From JBLNBU01 sp050260215 (GTDB lineage Bacteria > Pseudomonadota > Alphaproteobacteria > Rhodospirillales > Magnetospirillaceae): 9,490 nucleotides of DNA. The notes beneath the pieces were generated by a model. The model made no database searches. It was not told where the DNA came from and saw only the letters and a program-made list of their open reading frames with translations. Location: NCBI GenBank assembly GCA_050260215.1, contig JBLNBU010000019.1, positions 1 through 9,490 of the forward strand. Direction: 5' to 3'. Below are positions 1 to 6,183 of the stretch, in pieces. A program made the position numbers and the translations under genes. Numbering within the stretch: position 1 is the first letter of the stretch; each line of letters opens with the position of its first letter.

Positions 1-1258
1 ACTTGGCCACGGGCTCGACCAGCACGACGTCGCCCGGCTGGACCACGTCCTGGGCGCGGCGCGGCGGCGGGCCCACATGCTGCTTTTCAAGCGCCGGGCG
101 GGCCCACTTCATCTCGGAGAACGGCAAGGTGCCGGTGCGCCCGCCGTTCAGCCCGACGGCGGCGCCGTTGTCGTTGACCGACAGCACCACCGCCAGCTCC
201 CACGGGTCGGCGCCGCCGGGCAGCGGCACCGCGGCCAGCTGCTGAGCCCAGGTGCTGCCCGGCTGGATGCGGGTGACGGGACCGCGCCAGCCGTGGCGGC
301 GGTCATAGCTCGACAACCCCTTGCGCAGTACGCGGGCACCCAGGGCCTGCAGGTTGGCATCCATGGAGGCGCGCACCACCAGGCCGCCGCGATACAGGGC
401 ATCCTCGCCGTACTTGCCGGCGATCTCGCGGCGGATGTCCTCGGCGAAGTAGTCGGCGCCCTGGGCGGCGATGATCTCGTTGCGCCGGGTGGCCTCCAGC
501 GGCTCGGCGACGGCCTCGTCGTACTCGGCCTTGGTGATCTTGCCGTCCTCGTACATGCGCCCGATCACCCAGTCGCGCCGGTCCTTGGCCGCCTGGGCGT
601 GGCGGAAGGGGTTGTAGTTGTTGGGCGCCTTGGGCAGTGCCGCCAGATAGGCGGCCTGGGCGACCGTCAGTTCGTCGAGGCCGCGGTTGAAGTAGTTGAG
701 TGCGGCCGCGGCGACGCCGTACGAGCCGATGCCGAGATAGATCTCGTTGAGGTAAAGCTCGAGGATGTGGTCCTTGGTGAAGGTGCGCTCGATGCGCAGC
801 GCCAGGATCGCTTCCTTGACCTTGCGCTCGATGGACACCTCGTTGGTCAGCAGGAAGTTCTTGGCCACCTGCTGGGTGATGGTCGAGGCGCCCACCGGGC
901 GGCGGTCGGCGCCCTTGCCCTTGTTGCGCAGATTGATCACCACCGCGCGGAGGATGCCGGTCACGTCGACGCCGGGATGGGTGTAGAAGCTCTTGTCCTC
1001 GGCGGACAGGAAGGCATCCTTGATGCGCTGCGGAATGGCGTAGAGCGGCACGAAGGCGCGCTTCTCGACCGCGTATTCGGCCACCAGGCGGCCGTCGCCG
1101 CCATAGACCCGGGTGGTCACCGGCGGCTCGTAATGGGCCAGCGCATGGTAGTCGGGCAGCCCGCGGCCGTAGTGCCAGAACAGGAACAGGGTTCCGCCCG
1201 CGGCGGCCATGGCCAGCACGAGCAGCAGGCTTATGGTGATGACGAGGAATCGCAGCAT
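1..1258 (-). CDS. mrcA: Penicillin-binding protein 1A (class A, bifunctional), N-terminal 419 codons; 3' end beyond window
   Basis: This is a bifunctional peptidoglycan synthase: a membrane-anchored glycan polymerase (GT51) joined to a DD-transpeptidase. The minus-strand frame is open from ATG 1258 to the left edge without a stop, giving 419 codons plus one base. A hydrophobic anchor lies at about residues 4-28. GT51 motifs follow in order: SAEDKSFYTHPG (85-96, Glu87 catalytic), GASTITQQVAKN (123-134), ERKVKEA (144-150, Glu149), LYLNEIYLG (168-176) and AAYLAALPKAPNNYNP (202-217). Residues from about 315 onward (SSYDRRHGWRGPV) match the extra OB-like domain characteristic of PBP1A rather than PBP1B or 1C. 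The transpeptidase SxxK, SxN and KTG motifs are not present and should lie beyond position 1. It is second in an operon, 50 bp after the amidase. I see no strong Shine-Dalgarno before ATG 1258. Family assignment is secure; the symbol follows the usual PBP1A name. Confidence 0.95.
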   Translation of the reverse strand, partial: MLRFLVITISLLLVLAMAAAGGTLFLFWHYGRGLPDYHALAHYEPPVTTRVYGGDGRLVAEYAVEKRAFVPLYAIPQRIKDAFLSAEDKSFYTHPGVDVTGILRAVVINLRNKGKGADRRPVGASTITQQVAKNFLLTNEVSIERKVKEAILALRIERTFTKDHILELYLNEIYLGIGSYGVAAAALNYFNRGLDELTVAQAAYLAALPKAPNNYNPFRHAQAAKDRRDWVIGRMYEDGKITKAEYDEAVAEPLEATRRNEIIAAQGADYFAEDIRREIAGKYGEDALYRGGLVVRASMDANLQALGARVLRKGLSSYDRRHGWRGPVTRIQPGSTWAQQLAAVPLPGGADPWELAVVLSVNDNGAAVGLNGGRTGTLPFSEMKWARPALEKQHVGPPPRRAQDVVQPGDVVLVEPVAK

Positions 1259-1308
1259 GGCAGCGGTGGTAGCGCGGCGGAAGCGCCCGCGTCAAGCGTT
1301 GCGCGGGC

Positions 1309-2964
1309 CTAGGGGCGCCTGGCCTTCTGAGTCGGCAGGAAGAAGCGCTCGACGGCGCGGGCGATGGACTTGGCCAGGCGGGCGCGATAGACGGGCTGGC
1401 GGAGGTCGCGTTCCTCGACCTCGTTGGACAAATACCCCATCTCGACCAGCACCGCCGGCACGTCGGGCGCCTTCAGCACGGCGAAGCCGGCGAAGCGATG
1501 GGTGTTGCCCAGCAGATCCAGTTCCTGGCCGACCTCGTCGACGATTTCGGCGGCGAACCCGGCCGAGCGGTTCATGGTCTCGCGCTGGGCCAGGTCGATC
1601 AGGATGTTGGCGACGTCGGCGCTTTCATGGGACAGGTCGATGCCGGCGATCAGGTCGGCCTTGTTTTCCTTCTCGGCCAGCGCCTGCGCCTCGGCGTCCG
1701 AGGCGTTCTGCGACAGGGTATAGACCGACAGCCCCTTGATCTGCGGGTTCTGCACCGCGTCGGCGTGCAGCGAGATGAACAGGTCGGCATTGGCCTGGCG
1801 CGCGATGGCGACGCGGTCGCGCAGGCGGATGAAGACATCGCGGTCGCGAGTCAGCACCACCTTGAACTTGCCGCCCTTTTCCAGCTGGCTTTTCAGCTCG
1901 CGCGCCATGGCCAGGGTGATGAACTTCTCGTAGGTGCCCGACACGCCGGTGGCACCCGGGTCCATGCCGCCGTGGCCGGGGTCGACGACGATGACCGGCG
2001 GGCCTTCGCGCTTGCGCTCGGGCGCCGGGGCGACGGGCATCGAGGCAGGAACCGCGGCCGGCGGTGCGGCGGCAGGCGCCGGCACCACCGCGGCCACCGG
2101 CTCGGGCACGGCCATGGCGGCCTGGGTGGGAGCGGCGGCAACCGGACGCTCGGGGGGCGGCGGCATGGGCGCCGACAGCACCGGCGAGCCGCCGACCATG
2201 CGGCTTTCCACCGGCCGCTGCGGCGGCGGGGCGATGGACGCGGCAGGCGTCGCCGGCACCGGAGGCGCGACAGCCACCACCGGCTGGGGGACCACCACGG
2301 GCTGGGCGGCCACCGGTTCGGGCGCCGGCTGGGCGTTGGGGCTGAGAACGACGATGCGGCCGCCGTCGACGCGCACGGTCTGCGACTGCGCCTCGACCGG
2401 TGACGGTGCGGGCGGCGGCGGCGGGGCGGCAGCGACTGCGACCGGCTTGGGCGCCGGTTGGGGCGCCGGTTGGGGCGCCGGCTTGGCGGCGGCGGCCTTG
2501 TGGGGCGCCGGCGGTGCGGCGGTATGGTCGGCACCGGCCAGGAAGGCCGCCTGGGTGGTGTCCCTGAGGTCGACGACGAAGCGCCAGCCCATGCCGTCGC
2601 GCGGGGCGATGACGAAGGCCTGCTTGACCGCCACCGGGCTTTTCAGGTCGAGCACCAGCCGGCCGTCCTCGCCCGACAGGCCGCGCACCGCGCCCCACGG
2701 CTTGGCCAGATGGGTGCCCGGCGTCCATTCCAGGGCGGGCGCGTCGATGACAACCCGGTAAGGGTCGGCCTGGGTATGGACCTTGAAGTCGAAGGCCTCG
2801 GTGACGTCCATGACGAAACGGGTGACGCCGTCCTCATGCAGGCCCAGGCGCACCGCGCCCACTGCCGGACGCGCCCAGGCAGGGTCGGCGGCCAGCATCA
2901 GCAGCGTCAGGGCGGGCAGCAGCCAGCGCCCGAAATGTCGAAGTCGTCGAACCATGCGGCCCAT
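1309..2964 (-). CDS. amiC: Periplasmic N-acetylmuramoyl-L-alanine amidase (AMIN + Amidase_3)
   Basis: This zinc hydrolase cleaves the bond between N-acetylmuramic acid and the stem peptide, usually to split septal peptidoglycan. The protein has 551 residues. Residues 1-31 form a signal peptide with twin or clustered arginines (MVRRLRHFGRWLLPAL), a hydrophobic core and an AWA cleavage site. Residues about 33-135 look like an AMIN targeting domain. Residues about 145-320 are a long Pro/Ala/Val linker. Residues 322-545 are Amidase_3, with zinc and catalytic candidates His331 (VVDPGHGG), Glu346 (TYEKF), His400 (FISLHAD) and Glu508 (VLVEMGYLSN). All four are present, so it should be active. The stop is TAG at 1309-1311. 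An alternative start at ATG 2955 would shorten the N-terminus by three residues and suits the signal peptide equally well; neither has a strong Shine-Dalgarno. It is first in the operon with PBP1A, coupling hydrolysis and synthesis of the wall. AmiC is the closest architecture; a paralogue cannot be excluded. Confidence 0.94.
   Translation of the reverse strand: MGRMVRRLRHFGRWLLPALTLLMLAADPAWARPAVGAVRLGLHEDGVTRFVMDVTEAFDFKVHTQADPYRVVIDAPALEWTPGTHLAKPWGAVRGLSGEDGRLVLDLKSPVAVKQAFVIAPRDGMGWRFVVDLRDTTQAAFLAGADHTAAPPAPHKAAAAKPAPQPAPQPAPKPVAVAAAPPPPPAPSPVEAQSQTVRVDGGRIVVLSPNAQPAPEPVAAQPVVVPQPVVAVAPPVPATPAASIAPPPQRPVESRMVGGSPVLSAPMPPPPERPVAAAPTQAAMAVPEPVAAVVPAPAAAPPAAVPASMPVAPAPERKREGPPVIVVDPGHGGMDPGATGVSGTYEKFITLAMARELKSQLEKGGKFKVVLTRDRDVFIRLRDRVAIARQANADLFISLHADAVQNPQIKGLSVYTLSQNASDAEAQALAEKENKADLIAGIDLSHESADVANILIDLAQRETMNRSAGFAAEIVDEVGQELDLLGNTHRFAGFAVLKAPDVPAVLVEMGYLSNEVEERDLRQPVYRARLAKSIARAVERFFLPTQKARRP
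2449..2484. repeat. 12-bp tandem repeat in the amidase linker
   Basis: GGGCGCCGGTTG occurs twice head to tail at 2449-2460 and 2461-2472, followed by a third, partly diverged copy at 2473-2484. On the coding (minus) strand it encodes Gln-Pro-Ala-Pro units of the Pro/Ala linker (about residues 161-172). It is an in-frame microsatellite-like repeat that could vary in copy number between strains without breaking the reading frame. Confidence 0.8.
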
Positions 2965-2997
2965 TGTCGCTTAGTCGGCCTTGACCGAGCGTTAACA

Positions 2998-3027
2998 GCT
3001 ATAACGCAACCGGAGTCTGAGGCTCAA
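2998..3027 (-). promoter_or_regulatory. Candidate sigma-70-type promoter for the amidase/PBP1A operon
   Basis: Read on the minus strand, a -35 box TTGAGC (3022-3027) is followed after 18 bp by a -10 box TATAGC (2998-3003). Each matches 4 of 6 consensus bases. The predicted start near 2990 would give a leader of about 26 nt before ATG 2964. The -35 touches the inverted repeat at 3027-3060, so a protein bound there could affect it. Motif match only. Confidence 0.4.
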
Positions 3028-3060
3028 CGGAAAAGTCTTTGATTCGGCAGACTCTTCCGT
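3027..3060. repeat. Imperfect 12-bp inverted repeat between the divergent promoters
   Basis: ACGGAAAAGTCT (3027-3038) and AGACTCTTCCGT (3049-3060) are inverted copies with 11 of 12 positions complementary, around a 10-base loop TTGATTCGGC. An overlapping 7-bp pair, GAGTCTG (3013-3019) and CAGACTC (3048-3054), offers an alternative fold. No T-run follows on either strand, so it is not a standard terminator. It sits against the candidate -35 of the amidase operon and could be an operator or an RNA hairpin. Confidence 0.6.
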
Positions 3061-3089
3061 CCACATCCGTTCGGCAGGGAGGCCTGGCG

Positions 3090-3109
3090 GCGCTCATGAG
3101 GGTGAGCGC
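3090..3109. repeat. Perfect 7-bp hairpin, 6-base loop
   Basis: GCGCTCA (3090-3096) and TGAGCGC (3103-3109) pair perfectly around TGAGGG. It lies upstream of the best rne promoter candidate, so it would be in the leader only if transcription starts further upstream. Otherwise it would be a DNA site. Function unknown. Confidence 0.45.
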
Positions 3110-3119
3110 AACAAGATCG

Positions 3120-3148
3120 TTGTCGAAACTTTCGGCTACCGCTATTTT
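3120..3148 (+). promoter_or_regulatory. Candidate sigma-70-type promoter for rne
   Basis: The -35 box TTGTCG (3120-3125) and -10 box TATTTT (3143-3148) are separated by exactly 17 bp, each with 4 of 6 consensus matches. A start near 3155 would produce a 5' leader of about 225 nt before the rne ATG. The same -10 hexamer is used in the much stronger rpmJ promoter in this window. Motif match only. Confidence 0.45.
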
Positions 3149-3322
3149 GGCTGACCATGGGTCCGTAGCCTCAGCGTCCGTCCCGGATGCACTGCGGTCT
3201 CCATTCGGAAGAATTCGAAGCCGGGCGCGACGCCCTACAAGTCAGGTTCCCGCCGTGCAGACACTCCATCGCTACAGGATCGAGGAATCGCCCGCAGGCG
3301 CCGCCGGCTTCGCTGTATCAAT

Positions 3323-3360
3323 GCCCCGCCCGCATGCCTTAGCCGCGTCGCGGGCGGCGC
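3323..3360 (+). promoter_or_regulatory. GC-rich hairpin directly upstream of the rne ribosome binding site
   Basis: CCGCCCGC (3326-3333) pairs perfectly with GCGGGCGG (3350-3357) around a 16-base loop. After one mismatch two further pairs extend it to 3323 and 3360. It ends only three bases before the Shine-Dalgarno GGAG (3364-3367), so its folding or cleavage could control ribosome access to rne. The regulatory role is inferred from position and from autoregulation of rne in enterobacteria. Confidence 0.5.
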
Positions 3361-3378
3361 CACGGAGATATTGGCTTA

Positions 3379-5982
3379 ATGGTCAAGCGCATGTTGATCG
3401 ACGCCACGCACCCGGAGGAAACCCGGGTCGTCGTGGTAAATGGTACCCGTCTTGAAGAACTAGACGTCGAGACCAGCACCAAGAGGCAACTCAAGGGCAA
3501 CATCTATCTGGCGAAGGTCGTGCGGGTGGAGCCGTCGCTCCAGGCCGCCTTCGTCGACTACGGCGGCAACCGCCACGGCTTCCTGGCCTTCAGCGAAATC
3601 CACCCGGACTATTTCCAGATCCCGGTGGCCGACCGCCAGGCCCTGCTGGCCGCCCAGCGCGCCGAGGTGATGCACGAGGTCAACGGCGACAGCCACGACC
3701 ACGTCGATTCCGCCGCCGGCGAGGGCCATCTGGCCGCCGAAGCGGTGGCCGAGGCCGCCGAGGCCGGCTCCGTCGAGGACGCCCCCGCCGAGGCCGGCGA
3801 GGGCGAAGGCCGGCGCAAGCACCACGTCGAGACGGTGGGCGGCGACGACGTCGACGACGCCGAGCGCCGCCGCGCCAAGCTGCTGCGCAACTACAAGATC
3901 CAGGAAGTGATCAAGCGCCGGCAGATCATGCTGGTGCAGGTGGTCAAGGAGGAGCGCGGCAACAAGGGGGCGGCGCTGACCACCTACCTGTCGCTGGCCG
4001 GCCGCTACTGCGTGCTGATGCCCAACACCGCCCGTGGCGGCGGGGTGTCGCGCAAGATCGTCAACGCCACCGACCGCCGCCGCCTGAAGGCCATCGCCAA
4101 CGAGATGGACATCCCCGACGGCATGGCGGTGATCATCCGCACCGCCGGGTCCGAGCGGTCCAAGTCCGAGATCCGCCGCGACTACGAGTACCTGCTGCGC
4201 GCCTGGGACAGCGTGCGCGAACTGACGCTGAAGTCGACCGCCCCGGCGCTGACCTATGAAGAGGCCAGCCTGATCAAGCGCTCGATCCGCGACCTGTATT
4301 CGCGCGACATCGACGAGGTGCAGGTCGAAGGCGAGGACGGCTACCGTCTGGCCAAGGACTACATGCGCATGCTGACCCCCAGCCATGCCAAGAAGGTCCA
4401 GCCCTATCGCGATCCGACCATGCCGATGTTCCACCGCTACCAGGTGGAAAGCCAGCTGGACGTCATGCACAGCCCGGTGGTGCAGCTGCGCTCGGGCGGC
4501 TATGTGGTCATCAACCAGACCGAGGCGCTGGTCGCCATCGACGTCAACTCGGGCCGCGCCACCAAGGAGCGCCACATCGAGGAGACGGCGCTGAAGACCA
4601 ACCTCGAGGCGGCCGAGGAAATCGCCCGCCAGCTGCGCCTGCGCGACCTTGCCGGTCTCATCGTGATCGACTTCATCGACATGGAGGAGAACCGCAACAA
4701 CCACGCCGTCGAGCGCCGCCTGAAGGACGCGCTGAAGAACGACCGTGCCCGCATCCAGGTGGGCAAGATCAGCGCTTTCGGCCTGCTCGAGCTGTCGCGC
4801 CAGCGCCTGCGCCCCAGCCTGCAGGAAACCACCTTCACGCCGTGCACCCACTGCGGCGGCACCGGCCTGGTGCGCTCGGTGGAATCGGCGGCCGTGCACG
4901 TGCTGCGCGCCATCGAGGAGGAGGGCATCCGTCGTCGCTCCTCCGAGATCACCGTCACCGTGCCGACCGCCATTGCGCTCTACATCCTCAACCAGAAGCG
5001 CGCCGCCCTGGCCGCCATCGAGGACCGCTACGAGTTCCGCGTGCTGCTGGCCAGCGACGACACCCTGGTGCCGCCCGCCTACCGCATGGAGCGGGTCAAG
5101 GCCGAGGCGCGCCCCGACGAGCCGCCCAAGGCGGTGACCATCGACGCCGTCGCCATTCCGGTCGAGGACGAGGACGAAGTCGCCGAGGAGGAGGAAGAGG
5201 AACAGCCCCGCGCCGCCCGCCCCGAGCGCGCCCCGCGCGCCGAAGCCGACGACGTCGACAGCGAGGGTCGCAAGCGTCGCCGCCGCCGCCGCCGCAAGCG
5301 GCGCGGTGACGGCCAGTCCGCCCAGGACCAGGGCGCCGCGCCCGAGGGTGCCGACGAGGACGGCGAGGACGAAGGCGCCGAGGACGGCGGCGAGACCCGC
5401 CGGGCCGAAGGCGAAGGCGAGGCCGACGTCGATGGCGAGGGCAAGAAGCGCCGCCGCGGCCGTCGTGGTGGCCGCCGCCGCCGTGGCCGTCGCGAGAACG
5501 GCGAGGGCGCCGCTGCCGCCGAGCAGCACGAGGCTGCCGAGGGCGCCGAAGGCGAAGACGTGACCGTCGAGGCCGCCGAGGCAGCGGCCGAAGCCGGGGA
5601 GGCCGAGCCCGCCCCCGCCGCCGAGGTGGTCGCCGAGGAGAAGCCCAAGCGCAAGCGGGCCCCGCGCAAGAAGGCCGCCGCTGCCGAGGCTGCGCCCGCC
5701 GCCGAGGAAGCCCCGGCCGCCGAGGAGAAGCCCAAGCGCAAGCGTGCCCCGCGCAAGAAGGCCGAAGCCGCCGCCGAAGCGCCTGCCGTCGAGGTGGTCG
5801 CCGCCCCCGAGCCACAGCCCGTGGCCGAGGTCGTCGAGGAAGCCCCGGCCGTGGTCGCCGAGGCCGCTCCCGAGGCGCCCGCCGCCGAACCCGAGGCCAA
5901 GCCCGAGCCCCAGCCCGAGCCCCCCGCCCCGGTCCCGGCCAATCCGCCGCGCCGCGGCTGGTGGAACCGCCTGATCTCCTAG
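3379..5982 (+). CDS. rne: Ribonuclease E (Rne/RNG family endoribonuclease)
   Basis: This is the single-strand-specific endoribonuclease that starts mRNA decay and matures rRNA and tRNA, and usually scaffolds a degradosome. The protein has 867 residues. The catalytic half (1-565) begins MVKRMLIDATHPEETRVVVV and carries an S1 domain (about 36-200) split by an acidic insertion (about 95-172). A 5'-phosphate sensor RTAG is at Arg254/Thr255. Magnesium ligands are Asp388 (VAIDVNSG) and Asp431 (IDFIDM), spaced 43 residues apart as in E. coli. The zinc link is CTHC (Cys489, Cys492). The rest (about 570-867) is a low-complexity scaffold with acidic stretches, arginine-rich blocks (631-642, 689-705), a duplicated KPKRKRAPRKKA segment and a terminal GWWNRLIS. 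The ATG at 3379 was chosen because GGAG at 3364-3367 precedes it by 11 nt and the N-terminus matches the family; ATG 3391 is a weaker alternative. Identity is secure; the scaffold's partners cannot be read from the sequence. Confidence 0.97.
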   Translation: MVKRMLIDATHPEETRVVVVNGTRLEELDVETSTKRQLKGNIYLAKVVRVEPSLQAAFVDYGGNRHGFLAFSEIHPDYFQIPVADRQALLAAQRAEVMHEVNGDSHDHVDSAAGEGHLAAEAVAEAAEAGSVEDAPAEAGEGEGRRKHHVETVGGDDVDDAERRRAKLLRNYKIQEVIKRRQIMLVQVVKEERGNKGAALTTYLSLAGRYCVLMPNTARGGGVSRKIVNATDRRRLKAIANEMDIPDGMAVIIRTAGSERSKSEIRRDYEYLLRAWDSVRELTLKSTAPALTYEEASLIKRSIRDLYSRDIDEVQVEGEDGYRLAKDYMRMLTPSHAKKVQPYRDPTMPMFHRYQVESQLDVMHSPVVQLRSGGYVVINQTEALVAIDVNSGRATKERHIEETALKTNLEAAEEIARQLRLRDLAGLIVIDFIDMEENRNNHAVERRLKDALKNDRARIQVGKISAFGLLELSRQRLRPSLQETTFTPCTHCGGTGLVRSVESAAVHVLRAIEEEGIRRRSSEITVTVPTAIALYILNQKRAALAAIEDRYEFRVLLASDDTLVPPAYRMERVKAEARPDEPPKAVTIDAVAIPVEDEDEVAEEEEEEQPRAARPERAPRAEADDVDSEGRKRRRRRRRKRRGDGQSAQDQGAAPEGADEDGEDEGAEDGGETRRAEGEGEADVDGEGKKRRRGRRGGRRRRGRRENGEGAAAAEQHEAAEGAEGEDVTVEAAEAAAEAGEAEPAPAAEVVAEEKPKRKRAPRKKAAAAEAAPAAEEAPAAEEKPKRKRAPRKKAEAAAEAPAVEVVAAPEPQPVAEVVEEAPAVVAEAAPEAPAAEPEAKPEPQPEPPAPVPANPPRRGWWNRLIS
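5632..5764 (+). repeat. 46-bp direct repeat within the rne scaffold region
   Basis: The 46 bases at 5632-5677 recur at 5719-5764 with a single mismatch (G to T in the CGGGCC/CGTGCC step), an in-frame offset of 87 bp. Each copy encodes EEKPKRKRAPRKKA, a basic, probably RNA-binding segment. Near-identity at the DNA level, including synonymous positions, indicates a recent internal duplication rather than old selection on the peptide alone. Confidence 0.85.
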
Positions 5983-5999
5983 TCTTCACCCTTGAAACA

Positions 6000-6110
6000 G
6001 CCCTCTCCCACCAGGGAGAGGGTTTGGGTGAGGGGGAAATGCGTCCGTCCGGTCGATTGGCGCCGCGGACGCCTTTCTCCCTCCCCCATTTCCTCTCCCG
6101 CCGGGAGAGA
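6000..6110. repeat. Composite palindromic intergenic element downstream of rne
   Basis: Three hairpins lie in a row. CCCTCTCCC (6001-6009) pairs with GGGAGAGGG (6014-6022) over a four-base loop. A long imperfect stem runs from 6030-6047 to 6066-6083; its core is GCGTCCG/CGGACGC, followed by one mismatch, three A-T pairs and a G-rich/C-rich arm containing one G-T wobble. CTCTCCC (6093-6099) pairs with GGGAGAG (6103-6109). The CCCTCTCC/GGAGAGGG theme recurs at 9465-9486. This organisation resembles the dispersed palindromic (REP-like) elements found between genes in many GC-rich proteobacteria. It carries no coding sequence. Confidence 0.75.
6001..6025 (+). terminator. Possible intrinsic terminator of rne
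   Basis: A perfect 9-bp G/C-rich stem with loop ACCA begins 18 bp after the rne stop and is followed by only three T residues. The stem is strong but the T-tract is poor, so termination here may be partial or the hairpin may mainly protect the 3' end. It is part of the repeat element at 6000-6110. Confidence 0.45.
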
Positions 6111-6121
6111 TGATTCGCCCC

Positions 6122-6150
6122 TTTCCAGCCGGCCACGCTCGGCCTAGACT
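6122..6150 (+). promoter_or_regulatory. Weak candidate promoter for the carbonic anhydrase/SPOR unit
   Basis: TTTCCA (6122-6127) and TAGACT (6145-6150) are 17 bp apart and each matches the sigma-70 consensus at 4 of 6 positions. A start near 6157 would leave a leader of about 27 nt including the Shine-Dalgarno AGGGGA. It lies just after the palindromic element. Motif evidence is weak. Confidence 0.3.
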
Positions 6151-6183
6151 TGCCCGCCAGGGGCATGTTGAAGGGGATCCCAA

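Larger units (their letters stand above)
2965..3378. other. Divergent intergenic region and probable rne leader (414 bp)
   Basis: No convincing gene lies here. The stretch separates the minus-strand amidase/PBP1A operon from rne. It is less GC-rich than the flanking genes and contains three inverted repeats (3027-3060, 3090-3109, 3323-3360) and candidate promoters on each strand. An open frame beginning with TTG at 3039 crosses the region and runs into the rne start, but it has no Shine-Dalgarno and no coding-like third-position bias. A long untranslated leader is known for enterobacterial rne, where it mediates feedback control by RNase E itself. Applying that idea here is inference. Confidence 0.6.

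Noticed and set aside
303..1295. Minus-strand open frame overlapping PBP1A in another frame (330 codons)
   Set aside because: The Arg/Pro-rich product has no recognisable motif. The frame starting at 1258 contains every glycosyltransferase motif in order.
77..1312. Long plus-strand open frame opposite PBP1A (411 codons)
   Set aside because: It is antisense to a gene with clear GT51 motifs. Its Gly/Ala/Val/His-rich product has no domain pattern and arises from high third-position GC in the real frame.
2981..3005. TTGACC and TATAAC as a plus-strand promoter
   Set aside because: The two boxes are only 13 bp apart, too close for sigma-70 RNA polymerase. The TATA sequence fits better as part of the minus-strand promoter.
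3039..3455. TTG-initiated 138-codon frame across the rne leader
   Set aside because: There is no Shine-Dalgarno and no coding bias, and it runs out of frame into rne. It could be a leader peptide in principle, but nothing supports it.
3460..5529. Minus-strand 689-codon open frame inside rne
   Set aside because: It is a complement-strand shadow of RNase E. The low-complexity Leu/Gly/Val/His product and absence of a ribosome binding site argue against a gene.
5100..5980. Possible separate gene in the rne 3' half because of different composition
   Set aside because: The frame is continuous with the catalytic domain, and the acidic and Arg-rich blocks with a GWW C-terminal end are typical of an alphaproteobacterial RNase E scaffold.
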